A DNA stretch of 64,000 nt from Symsagittifera roscoffensis. Lineage: Eukaryota; Xenacoelomorpha; Acoela; Convolutidae. Shown piece by piece: positions 48,457 to 58,978 of the stretch. A model generated the notes under the pieces. The model did no database searches and was not told the DNA's origin. It was given only the letters and a program-made list of their open reading frames with translations. A program made the position numbers and the translations under genes. The stretch spans positions 15,237,949 through 15,301,948 of the forward strand of contig NC_087066.1 in NCBI RefSeq assembly GCF_963678635.1, written 5' to 3'. Every line of letters starts with the position of its first letter. Positions within the stretch are counted from its first letter, which is position 1.

Positions 48457-50233
48457 ATGCCTACTGCACCACAATTACAGTCTATAAATAATGACCAACC
48501 ATTATCCATAGCACTACGAAAATTCGAAAACATAGCCCTGACGGAGCACATCTCTCCAAGACATAATTACCCACAAAGCCCGATTCAACACATTCCAACC
48601 CGACAATCCAATATAGATGACACAAATGAACAAATTATTGAACAACCACACACCACAAATTTTCGTTCTCAGAACAACCATCTTTTTAGCCCACTATGAG
48701 CCGGCAAGTTGGATCCCTCCATCGCTCAATTTCCTACCCAGTCAACCTTCAAATCAACCTCCCCGTCATACCACTTTTTGCTTTCCCGCACAAGAATCAC
48801 CTCTTGCTAACACCTCATCCAGCATGGATTCAGATACTAATTCAAACACCACTGTATATAACACTATTTCCCAATTTAATAACTCGAATCCCCTGACGAA
48901 CTTGCCAACTCCGAACCCAGCCCATCTATATTTTCTCAACCCCCTTTTCAACCTCTTCACTCTCAAATAAAGATTGAACATCCATCGACTCCCTCTTCTA
49001 TTACAAATGTAACACCCACATACTCCTTCTTGACCAGTGAACATTCCGATAACAACAGCTCTGTAAATACACAAATATGTATTGAACTTGACAATTTCAT
49101 CACACTCCAGCAACAAATCCAGCACCCTCAAACATTAACAATTCACCAAATCTCACAATCTATAACATCATCAAACCCATCAACCCCAACTCCTTCGCCA
49201 AACCCAAATTCCTCGTGAAACCCAACTCCTTCGATCTCTAACCGAGCCTATAGAACTTTTAAAAGGAAATTCCCTAATACCCCATTTCCTTCTCATTCAC
49301 AACCAGCCCAATCATTCGTTAGTCATCCACTACACACTAACACCAAAGAATTTCTTCAAGTATGTGTACCCTTTTTCCCTCAATACACCTATTTTCACTC
49401 AGACCCTAACGATGAACACCCTAACTATGTAAATGAACTTGTATTGTACCCAATATTTCATGGACATATTTTATCACTTTACTATCATTACGATCATAGC
49501 ATCATAAGACCAAACGAAGACATTTTCTTAAAAACACCATACGTTTTTACCATCAACAGTCTCGATAAAAAACAGGAGCATGTCCTTTCAGCAGCAACCC
49601 GTAACATCCAAGCTTGTGACTCCTATTTTAACAAATTTAACAACTTTTCACTCACCTTTCATTTTCTCACATCCAAAGAACGTGATTTGCACTGTTCACA
49701 CAACGTCATATTACGAACTAAACAAACCCACACACTTACACTTACTATGAATTCATCCAACATCATTACACTCTGTATACACCATCACGACAACCGCATC
49801 ATAGATATCAATAAATTAACTCCAAAGATACCTCAACTTTCTCTCTTAACTTCACTTATTGTATTAAAGATATTAACCTCCAAGGCATCCTCCGAATTTA
49901 TGACCCCATAACATATTCTGCCCCTTCACCAAGACATTTAACGTAGAGGAGTCCTGCCCACTAACAGTCCCACAAGAATTCCTACAGCCCCTTGAAGTCC
50001 CAATCCTAGAATTGATCCATAACACCAGATATAATCACAAACTGTATAATCTCATCCAAAATACACAATATGAATTCTCACCAAGCACCGAAGAGCACAA
50101 ATTCAAAAAAGCACTCGAATTGCTTTGGCCACTTCTCCAAATTAAATACATCACTCGCTTATTAGCTAAACTAATAACATCATCAGATATCATCCACGAC
50201 GTTTTTCCTCATGGATTTTTCACAGATGATTAA
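48457..50233 (+). pseudogene. Additional ORF after env-like region, unknown function
   Basis: The N-terminal half (48457-49218) is rich in N, Q, P, S and T and switches frame at least twice. The C-terminal half is the longest open stretch of the whole element: the frame is free of stops from 49219 to 49911 (about 230 codons), with a folded-looking composition and several Cys and His residues (for example HGHILSLYYHYDHS and LHCSHNVIL). A frame change follows, and a further open stretch runs to 50233 (LELLWPLLQIKYITRLLAKL). No known gag, pol or env domain is visible. It may be an accessory protein. Confidence 0.45.
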
Positions 50234-51677
50234 GGTAACTATGAATTAAATAAGTAATATTAAGGAATTCGAATAAAAACTAACCCTTCTATAGCAGTGT
50301 TTTCCTTTTTTTTTAAGTCTTCACAGCACGATCATCTACAATCAACTACAAAAAAGAAAAAAAAACGAAATAATAAACAGGAAATTTATTCATAAAAGTT
50401 TCAATTAAATTTAGAGCAGTTTTAAGTTTTTCCTAGACGCTTCTTTATAAATTTAAAATCATTTACTCGCCAACAATTTTATCCACAATCGCACAGCTCG
50501 CCCACGAAGAATTATTTAAACTAATAAATTCAAGTTTTAACTTTCAAAGATAACAACTGTAACAAATATTAACACGTTTCAAACTTTCTTTTAACCCGGT
50601 TGGAAAGGAAATAAATAATACTCCAAACTAACCAACGCAGCTTACTAAACATCACAAACTACAACCTAACAGCTTGACTAAGAAAAGAAAACCCACGGTT
50701 CCTAAACCGGATCAAAACCAGCTTAGAACTGGATAATTTATTCTTTTGAAGACTACTTTTAAGTCTAAAAACAAATGATTTAAACACAAAAAATCGAAAG
50801 ACAAACCCAAACCAAATGATTTAATTTTTGATAAAAGGACACAACCAAAACAAAAAAGGAAAAAACTAGTAATAAAAAAGGCACAAAAGCTTGAACACAA
50901 AAAGGACCCTACAAAGAGAGAGCATGAAATTATGCTTCACTCCTGGCCTAACCCACCAGAGAGGACGTCCTGAGCATGCTCTATAGCCGGCCTAACTCAC
51001 CGTGCTACATCCACGCTTTGTGACCCTCACTCTATTTTTGATAAGAGTGGCTCCAGGGTGAGCAACTCTTAAAAATAACCGAATTAAAACCAAAACGCTT
51101 TTTCGACAACGAATAATACAAGATCATAAGTAAAAACAAAATTAACAAAGATTTGTATATGTAAATAATACAATGCAGTGTAAAGATTTCATTCAGCCTA
51201 AAGACAAGCAGCAAGGAAGTTTACAACCCAATCACACTCCAACTACGGAATGGCAAATACACCCGATTTGCTGCCTACATTCATTACACTCAAAGGATTT
51301 AAAGTACAACTTGGCATCGCAGCAAAGGAAACCCATTGAAACGGACCAATGGCCATCTTGATGTTAAGTATACGTACAGATCCAAGTCACTAGGGACTCC
51401 ACACGAAAATCAAACTTCATGATACACCCGAACAAGGCTGGATCATTACAACCGATCAGAAATCTTGATACGATCTCCCAAAAACGATCGTGATCAACAG
51501 CAACCGCTTAAGAACAAGTTCAAATTGACGATTCGAGCTTCCTGGAGCAGCAGATAACAATCCTTCTTCATAATCAGAAAAAGAATATGCTCTCAACTCC
51601 TAAAAGAAAAACAGCAACATCCATCCTCCATTATGAAAAATCATTAAAAAACTAAAACTCTCTATACCCCGGATGGT
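50234..51677. other. 3' non-coding region of the retroelement
   Basis: No ORF is supported. A GC-richer patch at 50930-51075 holds two copies of a ggcctaac-cacc phrase (about 50945 and 50990), the perfect palindrome gagcatgctc, and further short inverted pairs, so the RNA could be structured there. No long purine tract precedes the LTR at 51678; only ggatgg is seen. Confidence 0.45.
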
Positions 51678-52415
51678 TGGAACCAGATCTAAACTGAATT
51701 ATATTATTGATTATTATTATGATATTTGATTTCTATGAAGTTTTGAATACTAAACCAATCATACTCCATCAAATAACAACCCACTTATTTGTAAGAGTGT
51801 TGAAACTACTTGTAGTTTAAACACCAGAACAATTTGAATTAAACTTAAAATACAGTTGCCTTCTCCAGAGAGACCGAGTCGCATATACCAGTATACACTA
51901 GGTCTATTGAGACTAGGAGATATAAAAGTAAGATTAAGATTGGTATTAGACTAAGAAGTTGCACGAATCTATCCGGCCGAACATCAGATAGCGTGACGAA
52001 CAGACGCCCGGGTCGAGATCCCGCTCAAAAACCGCTCAAGATATGAGCGGTTTGAGAGGTTTTTCAGCAAGATTTGAGCGGTTTGAGCGGTTTGGGCGGT
52101 TTGGGCGGTTTTTTTGGAAAAACCGCTCAAACCGCTCAAATCTTGCTTAAAAAACCGAACAAAACCCGCTCATTTCTTGCGGTGATTTTTGAACGGTTTT
52201 TCAAGCAAGATTTGAGCGGTTTTTGAGCGGTTTTTGAGCGGTCTTCCCGGGTCGAGGTCCCAAACTCATGTCCATACTTTCGCGACAAATCTTTGGCATT
52301 TCCAGACTTTCCAGACCAAAATTAGGCATGTCCAGGCTTTGGCGACCAAAACATGGCATTTCCAGACTTTTGCGACCATGATGATCCGTCTATGAGTATT
52401 GCGAAAAGGTGCTAA
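51678..52415 (+). repeat. 3' LTR, interrupted and truncated
   Basis: It matches the 5' LTR from TGGAACCAGATC to gacgaacagacg (52006) at about 92%. An insertion follows (52007-52385). Weaker similarity to the LTR resumes for about 30 bases (ctatgagtat...taactca) and then ends. Confidence 0.7.
52007..52385. mobile_element. Palindromic GAGCGGTTT repeat insertion with 30-bp tandem repeat
   Basis: The insertion opens with cccgggtcgagatccc (52007-52022), and a near-identical phrase recurs at 52246-52261. Between them, gagcggttt and its complement alternate. 52066-52093 and 52120-52147 form a perfect 28-bp inverted repeat with a 26-base loop. After the second phrase come four 30-bp units starting at 52271, 52301, 52331 and 52361 (tccagacttt-gcgacca...ggcatt). 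It interrupts the 3' LTR. Confidence 0.7.
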
Positions 52416-53295
52416 CTCAATATAATTGATTATTATTCATGGAACTCCAGAGCTGGTAGGTCTCAAATTCAGGAGGGACATGGTGTTTTCTAAGGCACCA
52501 CTCTGTCATTGTAATACAGGGCCCATGAAATCAGAAAAATTGGACACCAAACGAAAAACGCGGGTTGATTCCTCATGATGGAGGAACCGAATTTTGGAAA
52601 TATATATAGGGCCAATCAGACTGGAGCATTTCAAAATCTGAAAACAAAAGCGAAAAGCTAAACAATTGTTGCAAAGCATTAAAGAAGTTAAGAAAACAAG
52701 GGGGGTCATCGCCCGAAGAACTGACACGCGCTTAGCATGCCAACTTACTTTCATTGCTGTCTGACAAGTTTGCGTTCAGTTTCTGACGTAAAGCGTTCAG
52801 TGAATCGGAGCTTGATACGGTTTTCTGCGATTCTGACTGGTGTCAAGTTTAATATCTTTCTCTCTATTTTTCCATCGTGAGAAAAAAATTCAATTGGTGA
52901 CCATAAATGTCAAAAAATGTACCAAAAAATATAATTTCTGAAATTTTTCCCTCTAAATTTGCCAGCAAGTTCGGGAAAATTCAATCATCTGTAAAATAAC
53001 GTATAAATCAGCGGAGTTAGGGGGGGGGGTATTGCGGATATCCTTTCTCCTCAGAGATTCGACCCTCTGCCGACACAACGGGTCCACCTTTTGCACTAAT
53101 TTGAGATATCCCTTTTTGGCTGACTGAACCTAAAATTTTCTCTGAAGGCGATGAAACTTTTTTCAAAATGGAGTTTAAATAGTAATTTGGGTAATTTGGG
53201 AGAGCTCAGAAAATCAATTGAGTCGACCTATAAAAGATCGACAAAAATTTCGAAATTTTTTAAAAAACCTGCCCCACCTGTCATACCGCAGGGTA
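52416..53295. other. Non-coding DNA with dispersed-repeat fragments
   Basis: No gene is seen. 53010-53090 resembles 63160-63235 (g-rich run, then attcgacc-ctgcc and ggtcc). 53180-53230 resembles 16435-16475. These are fragments of dispersed repeats. Confidence 0.45.
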
Positions 53296-53524
53296 TGATC
53301 GCTATTGACATTGAATCCGAACGGATTGGTAAACTACGAATAGCTCTTGACTGAGAGCATAAATAAAACAACTAGTTCGTAAAGTCTAGTTAGTTATGAT
53401 CTGAACGACTTATCTTAATTTTATGCTTTAAGAGCATCAGGCAAGGTCATCTGACCAGCTCAACCCAGTGAGCTTATAAGAATATATAAATGAGGTACTA
53501 CTTTGCCATTACGGCCAGATGACC
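53296..53524 (-). repeat. 3' LTR of the minus-strand gypsy element
   Basis: It matches 57507-57734 with about 20 differences. The shared block includes ggcaaggtcatctgaccagc and gcttataa-aatatataaatga. The minus-strand start is ggtcatc where the other LTR has tgtcatc. Confidence 0.8.
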
Positions 53525-53639
53525 TTCCTCTCATGAAAATATAAAACTGAAAACTGAGTTTTAGGTCCCAATATGAACCGAGTACTTACGTACCGTAAGG
53601 ACGGTGTTGAGTTTTTAAGTCCCAGTAAAACTACATGAT

Positions 53640-54720
53640 TACATTTTTTTCTCTTCTGGTTGTGCGCCGGCCTCGTTGTCCTGATCTTCTTTGCGATGGC
53701 GATGTTTTTCTTGGTGTTCCTCGAGGTAGTCTCTTCTGTCGTCGGGCTCTAAGTTTTTGAGTTTCGACAATCGACAATCTCTGTTGTCTGATTGCCCTCT
53801 TCTTTGCCTTTTTGGTCGTATGACCTCCAGAAATTGGACACAAACTTTGTATTCTGGCAATTTCTCATGAAAACCCATTTAAGAGATAAGACTTTTGAGG
53901 CTAGTTTTGTGTTCGGTGTTGATATTGTTGTTCTCTGGTCGTGGCATCATTTTGGTGTCTTGTCTGTTGGCGATTCTATTGAGAGTTTTTTTGATGGTGG
54001 TTGTACGATGTTTCCAATTGCAATTCTCGTGACCCGATTCCCCAGTGCCGCGGCGAGGGTTTACTGTCTGCCTCGACCCGATTTTCTTGTTGGTGGTAGT
54101 CACTTGGCGTTTTCCGGTGTGTTCTTTTTGTTCACCCGTTTTGGTGTTGCCCGCTTTGGGTTTTCGATTTTAAAAAACGCAAACAGGTCCTGTTCTCCGA
54201 GCGGATTTGTATGACACATAGTCGCTAAATCTCAACGGTCGACATGGACCGATACTTAATGGATTAGGTACAAACGCAAAACCACTATTTCTTAACAATC
54301 TTGGTTGTTTCCCCGTTGTTTGTACCCACGCTGTGTTTGGCGTGTGTGTGGCGTTTGGTGTGTATTTTCGCTCAAACTTATTTAGATCTTTCACATTCGC
54401 TGCCAGTCTAACTGTCTTCCGTGCTACTTTTTCTATGATTTTTCGTATGTTTGGATCAATTTGTTGAAGGATCTTTTTATATCTTCTGTTTAATTTTTCT
54501 TTTGAGGATTGTCTAAGGTTGAAGATTGTTTGGCATTTGTAGGCTTTTGTTTTCTTTGTTTAATGGTGACCTCGTCCTCGGACCACTTCAGAAGGTCGTG
54601 CACTCTTTCTGCCGGAATTGGAGCGTGTAGCAAGTTGTTCCGATCTAAACAAGCGTTATTAGCGTTTTCTTAATTTCGATTGTGAGGCGAACTATTTATT
54701 GTTATATTTGAGTGGTAATT
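53640..54720 (-). pseudogene. pol: Integrase C-terminal and following basic region, minus-strand element
   Basis: Downstream of the integrase core on the minus strand, the readings are rich in K, R, T, N and P with several stops (53639-54394). It fits a basic pol tail, but no domain is recognised. The + strand readings here are shadows. Confidence 0.4.
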
Positions 54721-55270
54721 GAGTCGATTTTCATAAGTCCGAGTCGACGTTTAAGTGTTTGTATTAACCGTTTCACCACACCTATGGATCTGTGATCATC
54801 AACCAGAGCAAAAAGAAGTTTTAGTTTGTTTGATTTGCAAAAAAAAGTTGGAAATTTTTACCTCGAAGTGTTTGTGCCTGGTCGCTTCTTAGCTTATATG
54901 TACTCCGTTGTTAGAGATGTAAGTCGCATAAATTTTAGCGAGACGCCCGCGGTCGTGTTTGAAACTAGTTTTTCCGTTGGAAATTTTGACCACTTGTCTA
55001 TTGCAACTAGTATATATGCATCTTTTTTTAGTTCTTCCCCCGATATCTAATTGTAATTCTTTATTAGGTTTAACAACAGCTTCCATTTGGAATAAGTGTT
55101 TTTCATCTATGACTTGTTTTAAGTTTCTACCTTATTCAGTACACTGGAGGGATCCGTGGGCCATTTGCACAATTGATCTGTGAAAGTGTGGGAACCAGGT
55201 GTGCTGGCAAAGGTCAAGCATGGTCGCCGATCCGGGATGTGGAAGATTCAGTAGAACACGTGAGTCTACT
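54720..55270 (-). pseudogene. pol: Integrase domain, minus-strand element
   Basis: Reading down the minus strand, a zinc-binding region has paired His (HPGSATM, HTWFPHFH) and a CX-type pair (about 55260-55140). The core follows with ELQLDIGG (about 55060), supplying the first Asp. Later, VVKRLIQTLKRRLG (about 54765-54725) matches the conserved helix carrying the catalytic Glu position, where Lys is read instead. Stops and a frameshift interrupt it. Confidence 0.7.
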
Positions 55271-55299
55271 TTGACTTGTTTTGGATCTTTTGCTTGCAT

Positions 55300-55560
55300 T
55301 TATTGCACCGATCAAAGCTTGGTCGTCGGTAATGATTGCAAAGTTTGTCCGTATAGATAGTATTTGAAGTGTTCGATTGCCCAAACGACCCCCAAGAGTT
55401 CTAGCTCATTTAATGCGTTCTTTCTTCCAAGGAATTTAAGAATCTTGACTCATATGCGGTTGCTACCCACCCTCCTGTTGTATTTTATTCTAGGGCAGCT
55501 CCGCGACCAAATATAGATGCGTCACAAACCACACTTGTTTCAAAATTTTGATCAAACTGT
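55300..55560 (-). pseudogene. pol: RNase H domain, minus-strand element
   Basis: The minus strand reads DASIFGRGAALE (first catalytic Asp, about 55525-55490), then TAYESRFLNSLEERTH. After a frameshift comes ELELLGVVWAIEHFKYYLYG (catalytic Glu block, about 55400-55340). Two stops or frame changes split it. Confidence 0.75.
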
Positions 55561-55745
55561 GTATTCTGTGTAGTTTCAGCAACCAATTTTTTTAATCATT
55601 AGGAATGCTTACTCATGTTCTATTGACCAGTCTGATGTTTTGTGTTTATTGGTGTTCTTTAGTAATGGGCGTACTGCCGCGGAACATTGTGCCAGGTGTG
55701 GAAAGTATCTTGTAAGGTGGTGTATTAAACCCATGAAACTTTAAT

Positions 55746-56100
55746 TTATTTGAAATTCCTAGGTGGAGATAGTTTTTCTATGGCTTCTGTTTTTCTTGTA
55801 AACGTTGTTGTGCCTTCACTGTCTATATGATACCCAAGCCATACAAATTGTTTGCATACGATTTTAATTTTGTCTATCGATATTGCGAGATTTTCTTCGT
55901 AAAATTTTTGTGGAACTTTCTGCAATGTGTTGCTGTGAACGTCCATCGATCCCTTTGTAACAATTAATATGTCAGCTAGATCTGCATACGTTTTTTGCAG
56001 TTGGTTAGTGCAGAGTCGATTGCTTTCTGAATTTCTAACGGCAAATCTGTGAAGCCATACAAGTCTGTTTGATGTTGGTATTCTATCGCAATTTTGAGAA
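55746..56100 (-). pseudogene. pol: Reverse transcriptase, C-terminal part only, minus-strand element
   Basis: The frame includes LYGFTDLPLEIQ-like sequence, LADILIVTKG (the position of the YxDD box, here damaged), and the thumb block FVWLGYHIDSEG. The fingers and first palm blocks expected between the protease and this point are absent, so an internal deletion of several hundred bases is inferred. Confidence 0.75.
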
Positions 56101-56109
56101 GTCATTTTG

Positions 56110-56260
56110 GTACAATAAATGTTTCCATGTAGCATGCTAAGTTTCGTGCAGCGTCTTCCGTAGGGCTATTTTTGAATATTATGGTATTGTCATTTCGTTG
56201 TAAACGGCGTGCTGTATTTTTGTTCAAGAAAGACATCGGGCTGCCAGAGTCCGCAATGGC
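56110..56260 (-). pseudogene. Retropepsin start, minus-strand element
   Basis: The minus strand reads AIADSGSPMSFL with the D-S-G triplet at 56251-56243, followed by about 40 protease-like codons. It directly abuts the truncated RT. Confidence 0.65.
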
Positions 56261-57480
56261 TAGATATCATCAGCTTTTGTTTTGAGTTTCACGATATGTC
56301 CATTTAATGCTCCGTCAGTGATTTTTGCTGAAGTTTTGACCTTGAACGCTTCGGCGATTGCCAATATGAAAAAATTGTCTTTTTGTAGATCCTCCCATCC
56401 ATTCTGTGATGTAAAGTCGGCAATCACCACTGGGTCATTCAATTCTAGATTTTGAAATTGATCGTCATCAGCACTGGGTTGGTCGTCATTAATTTTTTGT
56501 AGACAATTGACAATCTCTGATCTACATACTTTTGCGAAATGTCCTGGTTTTGCACATTTTGTACAGATTTTTTGTCTTTTGCTTGACATGTCCCTAAAAA
56601 TTTAGGTCCAAATCTTTTTCCGCACTTATATTGTTTTTGTGGCGGGTAATTTGTGTTTTCCTGTTCTGGTTTCCGCGTGGATTCTGTCTTCCTCGCGAGT
56701 ATTTGCCTCTTTTTTTTGTATGAATTTTGTGGTTGTCCACCCCGGCCTCGAGCTTGATTATACCTCATTGGCTCTCGTTTTATTTGAGTTGATGATGGAG
56801 TTCCGAATGGATTTGATTGCATGGTTCTGCTATGCTCAATACTTTTGTCGCATCTGATAGCATATTCATATACATCCTGTGGTGTGCGTGTTTTTGCTAA
56901 CAGTTCCTCTGCAATTTTTTCGTTATTCATGTATGCTGTGAACATATCTCGAACCCATTCATTCTCTCAGTCTTCGCAGTCTGCTCGTGATGCAAGTTCC
57001 ACCAAGTCAGCGTGGAAATGTATCGTTCAAATGCAATAACTCTTTGTGTCACGAAAATATTTTTAAACACTCTCATTAGTGCTTTTGTTGTTGTAGGGTG
57101 TTTGTTTAATCCTGGTCATTTTTGTTGAACCTTCCTTTGTCCCTCTGTGCCTAAACAAATGAATAAATATTTTTTCACCTTCGAATATGCTTCATTCCAT
57201 GGTACTGAGTTACACAAAACGCCCTTTTCGCGGGCTTTTAGACATCGATTTTCGCACCCGACGGGTTTGTCTTGGTTTCTACCTTCTCTGTTTTTCCGTT
57301 GTGCCTCGGTTTCCCCTGTTATTTCGACTTCAAAAACTGGTTCTGTTGGATCGACGATTTTCCACTTGTCACGTAATAAATTTCGGACTTCAATCCCGTC
57401 TTTTGCAAATACTGCCAATTCGACAATTGCGTCCAACTCTAGTGGCGGTTCCGCTGAAGCTTTTTCCCAAAATGGATTAA
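56260..57480 (-). pseudogene. gag: Gag, minus-strand element
   Basis: Three minus-strand readings make up this gene. 57116-57480 has PFWEKASAEPPLELD and a capsid-like stretch ending LFICLGTEGQRK. 56445-56945 has a basic RGRGG region. The last reading, to 56260, has a CX2CX4HX4C knuckle (CTKCAKPGHFAKVC, about 56560-56519) preceded by a second damaged Cys motif (KCGKRFG). This is typical of Ty3/gypsy Gag; frameshifts separate the parts. Confidence 0.8.
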
Positions 57481-57506
57481 TGCTAAGTTGTTTTTTTGTA
57501 AGTGTA

Positions 57507-57734
57507 TGTTCGCTAATGGTATTGAATGCGAACGGATTGGTGAAGTACGAATAGCTCTCAACTGAGAGCATAAATAAAAACAACTAGTTCATAAAGTCTT
57601 TATTTCTGATCTGAACGACATATCATAATGTTATGCTTTCAGAACATCAGGCAAGGTCATCTGACCAGCTCAACGCAGTGAGCTTATAACAATATATAAA
57701 TGAGGTACTACTTTGCCACTCCGTCCGGATGACA
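57507..57734 (-). repeat. 5' LTR of the minus-strand gypsy element
   Basis: On the minus strand it begins TGTCATCCGG. It is paired with 53296-53524. Confidence 0.8.
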
Positions 57735-58044
57735 CCCCCTCTTCGAGAAGATCCGCCCCTAAACGTATGTGAACACCGTGAAATACTGTTTCAAAGTTAT
57801 ACTTTCAATAAAATGTTTCAAAACTGCCCGTATTAATTTGCTTAAAATCATACGATGATCGATGACAACAATTTTTTTTCATGAAATAAAATAAAATAAA
57901 AACTATTCCTATAGGATGACAACTATTGACAATAAAAGCTATTCCTGTAAAATCATTGAAACAAAAAAATGCATTTAAAATGAAAACTGACACAAACTAA
58001 GCTTTGTTGTTTTTTATAAAAAAAAGTATGCAAGCTTTTTTCAG
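57735..58044. other. Short AT-rich flank ahead of the C-terminal DUF229 exon
   Basis: No ORF. It ends in a good acceptor, agcttttttcag (58033-58044). A repeated phrase, aaaactattcctataggatgacaa / aaaagctattcctgtaaaatca, lies at 57898-57960. Confidence 0.5.
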
Positions 58045-58555
58045 AAATGCACAGTAGTCGGAGCATTCTTGGTCGAATTTCACCCAAAAGGTTCTGCGAA
58101 GACATTTCGAGTGACTTCAAAAGATCCAAGACTTGTGCATTTGCGACCGACAGAAAATTACTCCGACTGAAAAAGAGACCTCAATGATTATCAAATTAAC
58201 CGAAAAGCAACTGATGTCACAGATACCTGCAAACGCATCTCATATTTGTGAGCGAATTAGGCTAAGTGTGAGCAAAAGCAGTACTATAAACTATCTGATA
58301 AAATACAACACAACTAAAAAGCATGAGTCGTATTTTGGAACTTCTAACCACTTTTCCTATCGGTTTAATGGACAGTTAGAAAGTAGGTCTTCATACCATG
58401 GCAGTAAAGTCATTTTATCAGTTGTTGTCGATTATCAGAGCGATGGAGATGTGTATGAGATGAAATCATTTTCGAGGTTGGACCCGTATGAACGGTTTGT
58501 AGATTGTCAGAAAAAAGCGCCTTGGGTCGACAGGTCAACCTGTGTATGCAGTTGA
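58045..58555 (+). CDS. DUF229 family protein, C-terminal exon, one-base frameshift
   Basis: This is the C-terminal domain of a DUF229 protein. After the acceptor at 58044 the frame reads SRSILGRISPKRFCEDIS, then shifts by one base near 58110-58120 to LCICDRQK and runs openly to a TGA at 58553. The end, SRLDPYERFVDC...CVCS, matches the family's characteristic C-terminal Cys pattern. The acceptor phase (AA) fits the phase-1 donor at 22361 in exon 2, so this may be the last exon of the same gene, 36 kb away. The frameshift could be a sequencing error or show that the gene is dead. Alternatively it is the remnant of a neighbouring paralogue. Confidence 0.65.
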
Positions 58556-58778
58556 AATCAAAAGTGAAAACTTTGTTTCGATTTTGAAACAGACCTCATT
58601 GAAAAATATTTTTGGTAATTATTATTAATAATAGATTCAATGGTTGAAAATTATTTTAAGAAAGCCTTATAAAGGTATAAAGGATAGAAACATTAATATT
58701 GTACTATTTTAAATAATTTTAAAAAGATCTGACAATCATTCAGACAAAATATGTAATTTAGGCTAATGTAGTCAAATT
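58556..58778. other. AT-rich 3' flank, no feature seen
   Basis: It lies downstream of the DUF229 stop and ends at the scaffold gap. No clear aataaa signal was found. Confidence 0.4.
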
Positions 58779-58978
58779 NNNNNNNNNNNNNNNNNNNNNN
58801 NNNNNNNNNNNNNNNNNNNNNNNNNNNNNNNNNNNNNNNNNNNNNNNNNNNNNNNNNNNNNNNNNNNNNNNNNNNNNNNNNNNNNNNNNNNNNNNNNNNN
58901 NNNNNNNNNNNNNNNNNNNNNNNNNNNNNNNNNNNNNNNNNNNNNNNNNNNNNNNNNNNNNNNNNNNNNNNNNNNNNN
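58779..58978. other. Assembly gap, 200 N
   Basis: Exactly 200 N, a conventional placeholder of unknown true length. Confidence 0.99.

Larger units (their letters stand above)
25473..52415 (+). mobile_element. Composite Ty3/gypsy-like LTR retroelement, copy 2 (about 27 kb)
   Basis: Layout: 5' LTR 25473-26966; unit A gag-pol 26967-35148; microhomology junction 35149-35155; unit B gag-pol 35156-43965; hairpin; membrane ORF, env-like region and a further ORF to 50233; 3' non-coding region; 3' LTR from 51678, interrupted and truncated at about 52415. LTR identity over the first 325 bases is about 92%, so the insertion is old. No standard tRNA primer-binding site (TGG...) was found immediately after the LTR, so the exact LTR end is less certain than its start. 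Confidence 0.75.
53296..57734 (-). mobile_element. Second Ty3/gypsy LTR retroelement, minus strand, degenerate
   Basis: Two direct repeats of about 229 bp, roughly 90% identical, bound an internal region whose minus strand reads gag, protease, partial RT, RNase H and integrase in Ty3/gypsy order. A purine tract (gagaggaa on the minus strand, about 53525-53532) precedes the 3' LTR. It is 4.4 kb long, shorter than usual because the first part of RT is missing. It shares no close similarity with the 25473 element. Confidence 0.85.

Noticed and set aside
50930-51075. tRNA or other structured RNA gene in the GC-richer patch
   Set aside because: No cloverleaf or internal promoter boxes could be drawn; only short palindromes and a duplicated phrase are present.
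53631-54214. Overlapping ORFs on both strands at 53.6-54.2 kb
   Set aside because: The + strand frame is opposite the pol tail of the minus-strand element, and neither shows a recognisable domain on its own.
57147-57554. Two + strand ORFs of 135 and 97 codons
   Set aside because: They are antisense to the gag of the minus-strand element, whose own frame carries the capsid-like motifs.
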